58,431 bases of DNA from Gammaproteobacteria bacterium UBA2810 (GTDB lineage Bacteria > Pseudomonadota > Gammaproteobacteria > Enterobacterales > Succinivibrionaceae), in NCBI GenBank assembly GCA_002351705.1, contig DEHC01000009.1, positions 1 through 58,431 on the forward strand. Direction: 5' to 3'. Shown in pieces: positions 42,747 to 51,297 of the stretch. The translations under genes and the position numbers were made by a program. Position 1 is the stretch's first letter. Every line of letters starts with the position of its first letter. The notes beneath the pieces were generated by a model. It made no database searches and was not told where the DNA came from. It was given only the letters and a program-made list of their open reading frames with translations.

Positions 42747-43115
42747 TTACTGCTTGTTTTCAGGGAGCAGTGCAGCCTGCCATTCTGCCTCCTTGAACCC
42801 GACCAGCACAGTACTGTCTGTAACGAAGATAGGCCTCTTCACGAGCATTCCGTCCGTTGAGAGAATTGAGAGCATCTCGTCAGGAGTCATGGTGCCTACC
42901 TTTTTCGAGAGGCCCATTTCACGGTAGAGCTTTCCGCTCGTGTTGAAGAACTTCCTCAGATCCTTGCCGCTGAGGCTGCTCCAGGCTTTGAGCTCATCTG
43001 CGCTCGGTTTCTGATCGGCAATAGGCCTGACCTGGTATTCAACATGGTGATCATCAAGCCATTTGATGGCCTTCTTGCAGGTCGTGCATCTGCTGTAGCA
43101 GAGACATGTGTTCAT
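42747..43115 (-). CDS. ArsC/Spx/YffB-like thioredoxin-fold protein
   Basis: A 122-residue protein of the ArsC/Spx superfamily. The N-terminal CYSRCTTCKKAIKWLDDH holds a CxxC pair (CTTC). It continues with YQVRPI, LRKFFNTSGKLYREMGL (the substrate-side helix of ArsC/YffB proteins), DGMLVKRPIFV and VGFKEAEWQ. The conserved KRP of the family is present. Members act as arsenate reductases, as regulators (Spx) or with unknown function (YffB). The CxxC pattern does not decide between them, and no ars genes are nearby. ATG 43115 with GGAGAATA is chosen over a 55-codon upstream extension. Confidence 0.87.
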   Translation of the reverse strand: MNTCLCYSRCTTCKKAIKWLDDHHVEYQVRPIADQKPSADELKAWSSLSGKDLRKFFNTSGKLYREMGLSKKVGTMTPDEMLSILSTDGMLVKRPIFVTDSTVLVGFKEAEWQAALLPENKQ

Positions 43116-43382
43116 TATTCTCTCCTTTGCCCGGAGATGTCCGGGCAGACTGTTCATGCGGCATACGTACCGATTATATCCGTCTCCTGCATGTCCTGAC
43201 TGAGGAGAGCCATGCAGAAACAATGCCTTAAATACCGGACCGGGGGACTGTCTGCACGAGTCTCTGAATAGTAAACACACTCCATCCGGACATGCCTGCG
43301 GCAGAACGCCTGATGTAATGATCCTGATCGTGGTGATCCGGCGCCTGTTATTCTGAAAGCAGAGCGCAAGCCGACGGATAAA
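43116..43382. other. Intergenic region between the ArsC/Spx-like and Rpn genes
   Basis: With the terminator beyond it, about 328 bases without a gene. No tRNA or repeat was found. The promoter of the ArsC/Spx-like gene should lie here on the minus strand, but no clear hexamer pair stands out. Confidence 0.4.
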
Positions 43383-43415
43383 GAAGCGCCGCGCTTATTT
43401 ACAGAGCGGCGCTTC
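43383..43415 (-). terminator. Terminator of the Rpn nuclease gene
   Basis: GAAGCGCCGC (43383-43392) and GCGGCGCTTC (43406-43415) form a perfect 10-bp stem. On the minus strand TTTAT follows; on the plus strand GTCCGTTTTTT follows. Confidence 0.75.
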
Positions 43416-43443
43416 GTCCGTTTTTTGCTGCCTCGTTGATCGT

Positions 43444-44385
43444 TCAGATATTGAATGCACCGAACAATTCCTGACGGTATGCTTTGTCAGTAATGATTCT
43501 GGAAATATCATCATTCCTGTTCTGTGAGGTCAGGATCTGTATGAGTTTAGCGAAACGCTCCTCACCGCGATCCTCGCCGATTTTTATCCCGCGTTCCATG
43601 CCGCGCTCTTCTCCGCGATCCTCAGCATCCTTTATATCTGAGCGGTAATCCATACGGGCTATCTCGTTATTAATGTAGTTCATGCGCTCCTCCCTGCTGC
43701 TGAAAAATTCATCGCATGCGTCATATGCCTTGCTTATTACATCATCGCACATTGCGAGCTCCTGTTTCCGTTTCTTCCGGCGGAAAGCGAAAAAACCCAT
43801 CCAGCGCTCAATCCTCGTCATTTCGCTGGCAGGCTTGTTTCTCGCTGCCTTCAGGAATTTCCGGAGCTCAAGAAAGTGGAATCTGAGATTTTTGCCGAAA
43901 CTCTCGTAAGGATCGTCGTCCCATCTGATACTGCAGGACGAATGCACGATTGCTTTCTTGCGAATGCTGAAAGCGAGGATGTTGATCGTGATGGCAGGGC
44001 TAGCTTCCAGATAGTCCTCTCCGGCATGCAGGCCTGTGGAATACATATATGTCCAGTAGGCAAGCGTGCGCTTATCCATGTTGTGCCGGCTGGCAACCTG
44101 CGCCTCGACATCAATGAGCTCTCCGGTATCGAGCCTGCACGCGACATCAAAGCGCGGTGCCTTGTCCGCCTTGTTATAGGGGATCTGCTCCGTCGGCCTG
44201 AACTCGATGTCGTTGATCCTGTGCCCGAGCGACTCGCTGAGCACTGAGTTCAGGAAATCTACTGTGAAGTGCTTGCGCTCCTCCTTTCCGAATACAAACT
44301 TGAACAGCAGGTCGTCCATCGTATTGATGTGCTGGTTCTCGATCTTTGTCTGAATTATGCTTCTGATTTTCTTTTCGTCCTGCAT
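43444..44385 (-). CDS. Rpn-family PD-(D/E)XK nuclease/putative transposase
   Basis: A 313-residue member of the Rpn (recombination-promoting nuclease)/PDDEXK_2 'putative transposase' group. It opens with the characteristic MDDLLFKFVFGKEERKHFTVDFLNSVLSE. The nuclease core is RFDVACRLDTGELIDVEAQV, with D, E and Q of the PD-(D/E)XQ site, followed by RTLAYWTYMYS. The C-terminus has a short charged repeat (EDRGEERGMERGIKIGEDRGEER) and a helical end, typical of these proteins. Family members such as E. coli RpnA cleave DNA and stimulate RecA-independent recombination. No terminal inverted repeats or target duplications were seen, so mobility is not shown. Several such genes are often scattered in one genome. 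Confidence 0.88.
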   Translation of the reverse strand: MQDEKKIRSIIQTKIENQHINTMDDLLFKFVFGKEERKHFTVDFLNSVLSESLGHRINDIEFRPTEQIPYNKADKAPRFDVACRLDTGELIDVEAQVASRHNMDKRTLAYWTYMYSTGLHAGEDYLEASPAITINILAFSIRKKAIVHSSCSIRWDDDPYESFGKNLRFHFLELRKFLKAARNKPASEMTRIERWMGFFAFRRKKRKQELAMCDDVISKAYDACDEFFSSREERMNYINNEIARMDYRSDIKDAEDRGEERGMERGIKIGEDRGEERFAKLIQILTSQNRNDDISRIITDKAYRQELFGAFNI

Positions 44386-44637
44386 GATCTGCCCTGCCTT
44401 CCGTATCTTTATTTCTGCAGTCTCTCTTGTTTAATCCGCACGCGCTCTTTAAGCCTGAGCCGCCCGTGCTTTTCTTCTCTGCAGACAATGATATCCGGCA
44501 GCTGGCAGCCAGGCAAATTTTATTGGCTGCTTATCAGTCATAACAGATCATGCAAATGATATTTTTATCAGAATCCGGCCATAAGCCGGGCTGAGGCCAG
44601 ATCCCCGGGGCTTGGCATTAACAGGCCTCAAAAGCCC

Positions 44638-44666
44638 TTACAATTGATGCCGGAATTCTGTATCAT
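44638..44666 (+). promoter_or_regulatory. Promoter of the HlyD/ABC-2 permease operon
   Basis: TTACAA (44638-44643) and TATCAT (44661-44666) are 17 bases apart, giving a 5' leader of about 125 bases before GTG 44799. The rest of the 413-base intergenic region (44386-44798) shows nothing else I can assign. Confidence 0.6.
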
Positions 44667-44798
44667 AGCGTGCATAGGCGGGGCGCTCGCCCGGCCGCAA
44701 CCCAATCAAAGCGCCTGATGGCATTCATTTCAATTCACTAAGTCCCGGATCCGGGCAAGCCATCCTCCCGTGCCGCTTTGGTTCCCCAAGGATTCCCT

Positions 44799-45953
44799 GT
44801 GAGCCAGCAGATTTTCCAGTACCTCAGGAAGCGTCCTGCTTTCCGTACTGCCATGTTCTTTGTCACTGTTCTCTGCATTGCAGTAGTTCTCATCATGCTC
44901 GGCCGCCGTGCCGATGCGGTCACCGAGGCGAGGCGCTTCAAGGGAGGCGTCCTGACAGCAGATGAGGTCGCCTGCGCCTTTGAGGGCGTGGGCGGAAAGC
45001 TCATCTCGAAGAAGGTTTCCGAGGGGGACAGGGTGAAGAAAGGGCAGCTTCTGATGGTCATCGATGACCGCGACCTTCAGAATACGGTTGCTGACCTCAG
45101 GGCGTCAGCCGCGCAGCTTGACGCAGAGATTAAGAAGCAGGAGCTCGATCTCAAAAATGCCCGGGACAAAGTGCGCACCACTGAGATATCACAGTGGCGC
45201 CAGATAGAGTCTCTCGAGTCAAGGCTCCGCGGCAGCAGCGAGGAGCTCTCCCAGGCAAAGGCCGAGTACAGGCGCTACTCATCCCTTGTGGAGGTATCCG
45301 CGGCCTCAAGGAGCGCCTATGACAAGGCCCGCGCCGTAAGCGCCCAGGCCGAGGCTGCTCACACCGCTGCATTCAAGAGCCTCCAGGAGCTGACTGTCGG
45401 CGCCTCTCCCCGCCAGATGAAAAGGCTCCACGACACCGGAAGCGCCGATGGCATGACGCTGAGCGCCATCACCCAGATGCGCACTGACTGCGACAGCATG
45501 GAGCAGGCCCTTCATGCGCTCGAGGCCTCTCGGAATGCCGTGCAGGCAAGGCTAGAGCAGCAGCTCCTCAATCTCTCAAGGACGAAGCTCTACGCGCCAT
45601 GCGACGGAACAGTGCTTGACACCTACTTCGAGGAGGGCGAGATCATCCCCGCGTCAGCCGCTGCGCTCAACCTCGAGACCGACCGCCGCTACTATGACGT
45701 CTACCTTTCGGAGCGCACAGTCGCCCGCTACAGGAAGGGCAGCGCAGTGACCGGCATGGCCCCGGCGCTCGGTCGTGAGGTGAAGGGCATCGCGCGCTCT
45801 GTAAACGCGGCGCCTGCATTCGCTGACCTCCGCATGACGCGCGAGCAGGGGCAGGCTGATCTCACCTCATTCAGGCTCCGTGTTGACGTCACTGACGCGC
45901 CTGAGGAGCTCAGGACCGGCATGACCGTGGAGATCGCAGATGAAAGCGATTAA
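44799..45953 (+). CDS. HlyD-family periplasmic adaptor
   Basis: A 384-residue membrane-fusion (adaptor) protein of the HlyD/EmrA/YhiI type. It links an inner-membrane exporter to the outer membrane. One N-terminal membrane helix (FRTAMFFVTVLCIAVVLIML) is followed by the first lipoyl half (VACAFEGVGGKLISKKVSEGDRVKKGQLLMVID). A long coiled-coil hairpin runs through about 85-250. The second lipoyl half (LSRTKLYAPCDGTVLDTYFEEGEII) and a beta-barrel domain ending in LRTGMTVEI complete it. GTG 44799, with AAGGA 7 bases upstream, is chosen over the TTG at 44778. The stop overlaps the permease start by 14 bases. Confidence 0.9.
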   Translation: MSQQIFQYLRKRPAFRTAMFFVTVLCIAVVLIMLGRRADAVTEARRFKGGVLTADEVACAFEGVGGKLISKKVSEGDRVKKGQLLMVIDDRDLQNTVADLRASAAQLDAEIKKQELDLKNARDKVRTTEISQWRQIESLESRLRGSSEELSQAKAEYRRYSSLVEVSAASRSAYDKARAVSAQAEAAHTAAFKSLQELTVGASPRQMKRLHDTGSADGMTLSAITQMRTDCDSMEQALHALEASRNAVQARLEQQLLNLSRTKLYAPCDGTVLDTYFEEGEIIPASAAALNLETDRRYYDVYLSERTVARYRKGSAVTGMAPALGREVKGIARSVNAAPAFADLRMTREQGQADLTSFRLRVDVTDAPEELRTGMTVEIADESD

Positions 45954-47148
45954 CCGGATGATCCACGCGGCGCTCGAGGAAATCGACGCCATGCGCTCGG
46001 GGCGCTTCATGCCCTATCACAGGCTCTCACTGATGATCGCGCTCATCACCTGCCTCGTCTTCTCCGTCGCGCTCTCGCACCAGGTGGTGTTCAAGGGGCG
46101 CGTCGCGGTGGTCGATCTCGACAGCTCCTCCTGGTCGCAGCACTTCATCGAGCTCCTGAACACCTCGTCATATATCCAGGTGACGGACATATTCAGGAAC
46201 CCCGTCGATCCGGTCGCTCTCGTGATGGGCGACCGCAACCTCGGCGTGCTCTACATACCGCATGACACCGAGCGCAACATCAGGTCATCGCGCCGCCAGG
46301 TGAACCTCGGCTATTTCGCGGACTACACGAACGAGGCGCAGAACGCGGAGGTCATCGAGACGCTCAACAGCATCTCCTCGGAGACCGGAGCCGGCGAGAG
46401 CGCCCCGCGCGTGATGGCCATGGGCCGCACCGGCGCGGAGAGCGCAGGATCAATACTCTCGCCTGTACGCACGGTGGTGAGGAGGCTAGGCGATCCGGTG
46501 TTCTCGGCAACCAACAACATGGTGATAGCTTTCATCTTCTTCTTCAGCTCGATTTACCTCGGGCTCACCGTCCTCATGATACCGGGAAGACTGCGCGTCA
46601 CCGGTCAGTTCAGACGGGCGGTGCTGCAGGGGCCTTTGTGCATGATGGCAAGGCTCATCCCCTACGCCTTCTTCTACACCACGGCAATCAGCGTGGACAT
46701 CTGCCTCCTTGCGACCTTCGGGCAGCTGCGCTTTGACGGGAATTTCCTCCTCTTTGTCCCGAGCATCTTCATGACCGGGATGTGCATCGGTCTCTTCGGC
46801 TTCACCCTCGCCTGGAAGTGCGCGGAGCCCGGCATGGGCGCTGCGTTCATGATCCTCATCGTTCCGCCCGGGTTCATCACCGGCGGCTCGACTCTCGCCA
46901 CTGGCTTCCTCAACGAGGGCGCCTATGTCGCCTCGAACGCCTTCCCTCTTGTCTGGCAGTACCGGCTGTGGCGTGACTTTGCCTTCCGCGCCGAGAACTT
47001 CATGGGAATACTTTCGGAGTACGGCGGGTTCATCTGCTACGCCTCAGTCCTGGGGCTCCTTGTTCTCCTGCGCTGGAGAAAGTCCTGGCTGGAGATAAGG
47101 ACAAGGAGCAGCCAGCATCCCGTTCCCGGGGAGAGAAAAGTCCCCTGA
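45940..47148 (+). CDS. ABC-2 type transporter permease
   Basis: A 402-residue ABC-2 (YhhJ/DrrB-like) membrane protein. It has one N-terminal helix (LSLMIALITCLVFSVALSH), a periplasmic domain of about 140 residues (VVDLDSSSWSQHFIELLNTSSYIQV, then LGVLYIPHDTE) and five or six C-terminal helices. The EPGMGAAFMILIVPPGFITGG segment is typical of the family. It overlaps the HlyD gene by 14 bases, so the two are co-translated. No ABC ATPase gene is adjacent: the next gene is a zinc-ribbon protein, and ettA at 6-8 kb is an ABC-F translation factor. The exporter therefore needs an ATPase from elsewhere or is incomplete. Export substrate is unknown. Confidence 0.87.
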   Translation: MKAINRMIHAALEEIDAMRSGRFMPYHRLSLMIALITCLVFSVALSHQVVFKGRVAVVDLDSSSWSQHFIELLNTSSYIQVTDIFRNPVDPVALVMGDRNLGVLYIPHDTERNIRSSRRQVNLGYFADYTNEAQNAEVIETLNSISSETGAGESAPRVMAMGRTGAESAGSILSPVRTVVRRLGDPVFSATNNMVIAFIFFFSSIYLGLTVLMIPGRLRVTGQFRRAVLQGPLCMMARLIPYAFFYTTAISVDICLLATFGQLRFDGNFLLFVPSIFMTGMCIGLFGFTLAWKCAEPGMGAAFMILIVPPGFITGGSTLATGFLNEGAYVASNAFPLVWQYRLWRDFAFRAENFMGILSEYGGFICYASVLGLLVLLRWRKSWLEIRTRSSQHPVPGERKVP

Positions 47149-47167
47149 TCCAGCACCGGAGGGCAGT

Positions 47168-47196
47168 TTCTGAAGAGCGTCCTGCCGCTGTATAAT
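47168..47196 (+). promoter_or_regulatory. Promoter upstream of zinc-ribbon paralog 2
   Basis: TTCTGA (47168-47173) and a perfect TATAAT (47191-47196), spacing 17, lie 84 bases before ATG 47280. It is likely the main promoter of the tandem paralogs 2-5. Confidence 0.6.
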
Positions 47197-47279
47197 CAAG
47201 CAGTTATGCGGCAGGGCGCCTGTCCGTATCCGGACAGTTCCGGAGGCGCACGCCGGCCGGGAGTATTCAGGAGAAAACT

Positions 47280-48521
47280 ATGAAACTTTACAGCTGCCAT
47301 GCCTGCGGCGGATCCATGGAGTGGGACGGACAGTCAGGCGGACTGAAGTGCAAGAACTGCGGCACGACGGTAAAGGTCGAGGATACCGAGGCGCTCGGCT
47401 ATCACCCCTACGAGACGCTGCCGGAGTTCATGAGCCTCCAGGACTACCCGGAGAAAGTCATCCAGTGCCCGGGCTGCGGGGCCGAGATCAAGGCTGACGC
47501 CAAGACTGTCTCCATGGGCTGCCCTTACTGCGGGGCAAGCCTCGTCCTTGACGAGAAGCAGCTCTCGTTTGCGAAGCCGGACGGCGTTGCTCCCGTAATG
47601 ATCTCCGGCGACAGGGTGAGGCAGCTTGTGAAGGAGTGGTGCGGCAGGCACATGTTCGCGCCCAATCTCGCGTCCAAGCACCTTGAGGTCAAGTTCGTCT
47701 CCCCGCAGTACATCCCGTTCTGGGTGTTCAGGGCCCATGTAAGGGGAGAGTATTCCGGCCGCGGCGGAAAGGACAGGACTGTCACCAGGAAGAATGATGA
47801 CGGCACAACCGTCACCAGGACCGTCACCGACTGGTATCCTATCCACGGCACCGTAAGCGATGATCTCGAGAACTTCGGCGTGTCGGCCGATGAGAACATC
47901 AATAAGGAATATGCAGACTTTCTTTTTGACTCAACGCCTGATGACGCCTTTGCCGAGTGGAAGCCGGAGTATTTCGCCGGAAGCTACTCCTTCATCCCGA
48001 CCGTTCCCGTGGAGGATGCCGAGGAGCAGGCCAAGGATGACATGAAGAGCGAGCTCGAGAGCCGCACCGAGTCAGACCTCAGGAGAGAGTACGATCATGT
48101 CGAGTTCAGCTCGTTTGATGCTGAGTACAGCGACATGGCCTGGCTCCTCGATCAGATCCCGGGGTATTTCGTAATCTGCCGCTACCACGGCGGGATCTAT
48201 GTTGACGCGGTGAACGGCGTTACCGGTGAGATTCACGGAACCTACCCGGTCTCCTTCCTCAAGGTCGCCATAGCCTTCATCCTCGCGGCCGCCGCCGCGT
48301 TCGCCGCCTTCGCCTTCTTCGTCCCGGAGAGCGTCAGCGTCTGCACCAATGAGAGCTGCCGCTTCAGCTGGGGAGTCTTCGGCACGTCGGCCGCCATCTT
48401 CGGGGTCATAGCGCTCATCGTCTATGTCTGCATCCATCTCTGGCTGAAGGGCAAGATCATCGGCAGGGACGAGCTGCAGAAGGATCCTTGGCTTAAGGAA
48501 ATCATGGAGAAGATCAAATAG
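47280..48521 (+). CDS. Double zinc-ribbon two-helix membrane protein, paralog 2
   Basis: A 413-residue protein, the first of four tandem paralogs. The N-terminal ribbon uses Cys 6, 9, 24 and 27 (YSCHACGGSMEWDGQSGGL, KCKNCG). The second, near 62-86, is QCPGCGAEIKADAKTVSMGCPYCGASLV. Conserved blocks follow: VRQLVKEWCGRHMFAPNLASK, FVSPQYIPFWVFRAHV, STPDDAFAEWKPEYFAGSYSF, LDQIPGYFVICRYHGGIYVDAVNGVTG-type sequence and GTYPVSFLK. Two helices (FILAAAAAFAAFAFF and TSAAIFGVIALIVYVCIHLWL) come next and the ending is LQKDPWLKEIMEKIK. The bulk of the protein, including the ribbons, should be cytoplasmic. Function is unknown; a membrane-stress or SPFH-partner role is inference. Confidence 0.87.
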   Translation: MKLYSCHACGGSMEWDGQSGGLKCKNCGTTVKVEDTEALGYHPYETLPEFMSLQDYPEKVIQCPGCGAEIKADAKTVSMGCPYCGASLVLDEKQLSFAKPDGVAPVMISGDRVRQLVKEWCGRHMFAPNLASKHLEVKFVSPQYIPFWVFRAHVRGEYSGRGGKDRTVTRKNDDGTTVTRTVTDWYPIHGTVSDDLENFGVSADENINKEYADFLFDSTPDDAFAEWKPEYFAGSYSFIPTVPVEDAEEQAKDDMKSELESRTESDLRREYDHVEFSSFDAEYSDMAWLLDQIPGYFVICRYHGGIYVDAVNGVTGEIHGTYPVSFLKVAIAFILAAAAAFAAFAFFVPESVSVCTNESCRFSWGVFGTSAAIFGVIALIVYVCIHLWLKGKIIGRDELQKDPWLKEIMEKIK

Positions 48522-48615
48522 CGCATCACGGAATTATGAACCGGCGCGGCAGATTGATGCTGCGCATGGTTCCGCGTGATGCCGATCCTGCCGTCAGGAC
48601 TCAAGGAGAATTTCT

Positions 48616-49895
48616 GTGAAAGAGTACAGCTGCCATGCCTGCGGCGGGCGCATGGAATGGGACGCAGAGTCCGGCGGTCTCAAGTGCCTGAATTGCGGGA
48701 CAAAAGCCGGAGTCGGGAATGACGAACCGTCGGGCTATCACCCCTACGCGGCGCCCCCGGTGTTCAGGGACATCCGGGACTGGGCCGGCCGGGAGATCCG
48801 GTGCCCTATCTGCGGTGCCGTGATTAAGCCTGACGTCAAGACTGTCTCCATGATCTGCCCGTGCTGCGGCGCCAGCCTGGTGTCCGACGAGAGGCAGCTC
48901 GCGTTCGCGAGGCCCGACGCGGTGGCGCGCCGCACGATACCATCTGACAGGGTGGAAGGCCTTCTAAGGAAGTGGTTAGGAACGTGCCCGTTAGCGCCCG
49001 GTCACATGGCTCAGCGCATAGAGGTCATGTTCGTCTCGCCTCAGTATGTCCCCTTCTGGGTGTTCATGGCCCGTTCCTTCTGTATGTACTCCGGCCGCGG
49101 CGGCTTGATCAAAAGTTGCTGTGACGGGCATGGTTGCAGAACCCACACCGAATGGGAGCCCATTCAGGGCCAGAGGATCGATGATCTCAGGAACTTCGGC
49201 GTGACGGCTGATGCGGTCGTTGATAAGGACTATTCGGATTTTCTCTTCAGATCAACGCCTGACGGCGCCTTTTCGGATGGAAGCCGGAGTATTTCGCCGG
49301 CAGCTGGTCATCCATTCCGACGGTGTCTTTCGCGGATGCCGAGAAGCAGGCGAAGGACTGCATGAAGAAAGAGGTTGAGAACCGCATAAAGTCAGAACAG
49401 AAGTACGACTGCGCGGAGTTCAGCTCCTTTGATGACCGGTTCAGGGACACGGCCTGGCGCCTCGTTCAGATCCCGGGTTATTTCGTAATCTGCCGCTACC
49501 ACGGCCGCATATATGTCGATGTGATGAACGGCGTGACCGGCGAGGTCTACGGTGGCTACCCTTTTTCCAATATCAAGGTCACCATTGCCTTTATCATCGT
49601 GACAGCATTTGTATACGCATTGCTGCTGATCTCCGGGTATATGACGGATGATGTGCTCACTGTCTGCACGGACGGGACCTGCCGGACTGACTGGGACACT
49701 GTCTTGCTCATGGGAGAAATTACCGGCATAACCGCGCTCCTCATATATGCCTGCCTAGGCTTTGTGCTCTGGCTCGGGGCTCGTCGAGAGGGCAGTCTGA
49801 AGAGAAGCCCCTGGCTCAGTGAGATAGTCTGGAAATCAGTCGGCACGCGCCTTCTGCCGGGGAGCACAGGCACTGCCGTACAGGAAGGGAAATGA
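48616..49895 (+). pseudogene. Double zinc-ribbon membrane protein, paralog 3, frameshifted
   Basis: The copy starts at GTG 48616 (AAGGAGA upstream) and follows its paralogs through both ribbons (YSCHACGGRMEWD, RCPICGAVIKPDVKTVSMICPCCG), then YVPFWVFMA and DFLFRSTPDGAF. The frame is then lost. The DNA reads GCCTTTTCGG where paralog 4 has GCCTTTTCCGG, so one C is missing near 49274. In the +1 frame the family sequence resumes at once (GWKPEYFAGSWS) and runs to 49895 with both membrane helices and a LKRSPWLSEIV ending. A repaired protein would have 426 residues. The reading frame is otherwise open, so the mutation is recent or an artefact. The C-terminal piece could be expressed separately from ATG 49323, but that is unlikely. 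Confidence 0.85.
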
Positions 49896-50006
49896 CGAGC
49901 CGCATCCTGTTTCCGGCTGTCATGGCGCCGCTCCCGGCAGCCACCGTGTTCCAGACATCCAGTCATGCTGTCCGCAATCAGGGACTTTCAAACCGGAGGA
50001 ACCTTC

Positions 50007-51221
50007 ATGAAGCACTATACCTGTCCTGACTGCGGCGGCTCAATGGAATGGGACGGTGCCGCGGGCGGCCTCAGGTGCGGAAACTGCGGGAAAGCAGTCA
50101 GCGTCCCGTCCGGGCCGCCAGCCGGCTTCCACGGCTATGAGGCTCCCCCGGCATTCCCTGGACTTGAGGATTTTCCGGACAGGGCGGTACGCTGCCCCTG
50201 CTGCGGAGCGGAGACAAGGACTGACAGCTGTACCGTCTCCATGAGCTGTCCGTACTGCGGGACAAGCCTCGTCTTCGACGAGAGGCAGCTCGCGTTCGCA
50301 AGGCCTGACGCGGTGGCGCGCTGCATGGTATCCCCTGAGAGGGTGAAGAGCCTTGTAAGGGAGTGGAGCGGAAAGCAGCGGTTCGCGCCTGATCTCACGT
50401 CAAAGTACATGGAGGTAAAGTTCATCTCGCCGCAGTACATCCCGTTCTGGGTGTTCGAGGCCCGTTCCCGCTGTAAGTACTCAGGCCGCGGCTGCAGGTA
50501 CAGGAAAGGCCCGGGTGCCGGCAGGACCGCCGCCACCTGGCATCCAATCCACGGAGAGAGGAGCGATGATCTCAGGAACTTCGGCGTGCCCGCTGCCGCC
50601 GGCATAAAGAAGGACTATGCGGATTTCCTCTTCAGATCCACGCCTGATGACGCCTTTTCCGGATGGAAGCCGGAGTATTTCGCCGGCAGCTGGTCCTTCG
50701 TCCCGGCTGTGCCTTTCGCTGACGCCGAGATGCAGGCGAAGGATGAAATGAAGGATGAGATCGGGAAGCGCATCCGGTCAGAGCTTAACTGCGATCGCGC
50801 GGAGTTCAGCTCCTTCAATGCCGAGTTCAGCAGCAAGGCCTGGCGCCTTGTTCAGATCCCGGGGTATTTCGTCATCTGCCGCTACAACGGCGGAATATAT
50901 GTCGCTGCGGTGAACGCAGTGACCGGAGAGATCTCAGGCACCTACCCTGTATCCATCCTGAAGGTCAACATGGCCTTCATCATCGTGACAGCAGCACTCT
51001 TCGCGCTCTGCGCGTTCATCGAGCCGGATATGGTCGTTACCTGTACGGAAGGCGGCTGCCGGCCAAGCTGGGGATCAATCGGCTCGCTGGCCGCTTTCCT
51101 TCTGGCCGGCGCGCTCATGTTATATGCCCGTACCTGGTTCTGGCTCCGGGGCAGGGTTCTCGGCAGGGACGACCTGAAGGAGAGCCCGTGGCTCAGGCAG
51201 ATAATGGAGAAAACAAAGTAG
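50007..51221 (+). CDS. Double zinc-ribbon two-helix membrane protein, paralog 4
   Basis: A 404-residue intact copy. It has an N-terminal ribbon (YTCPDCGGSMEWDGAAGGL, RCGNCG) and a second ribbon (RCPCCGAETRTDSCTVSMSCPYCGTSLV). These are followed by FISPQYIPFWVFEARS, FRSTPDDAFSGWKPEYFAGSW, LVQIPGYFVICRYNGGIY and GTYPVSILK. Two helices (MAFIIVTAALFALCAFI and SLAAFLLAGALMLYARTWFWL) precede the ending LKESPWLRQIMEKTK. The start ATG 50007 has CCGGAGGA 6 bases upstream; the frame opens 14 codons earlier without support. It lies 111 bases after paralog 3 and 76 before paralog 5. Confidence 0.87.
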   Translation: MKHYTCPDCGGSMEWDGAAGGLRCGNCGKAVSVPSGPPAGFHGYEAPPAFPGLEDFPDRAVRCPCCGAETRTDSCTVSMSCPYCGTSLVFDERQLAFARPDAVARCMVSPERVKSLVREWSGKQRFAPDLTSKYMEVKFISPQYIPFWVFEARSRCKYSGRGCRYRKGPGAGRTAATWHPIHGERSDDLRNFGVPAAAGIKKDYADFLFRSTPDDAFSGWKPEYFAGSWSFVPAVPFADAEMQAKDEMKDEIGKRIRSELNCDRAEFSSFNAEFSSKAWRLVQIPGYFVICRYNGGIYVAAVNAVTGEISGTYPVSILKVNMAFIIVTAALFALCAFIEPDMVVTCTEGGCRPSWGSIGSLAAFLLAGALMLYARTWFWLRGRVLGRDDLKESPWLRQIMEKTK

Positions 51222-51297
51222 CAGCCGCCATGCGGCGCGGTATGGGGGAATGGCAGGGGTATTCATTCCACAGATGCCTGATCCTGAGGGGGATTTT

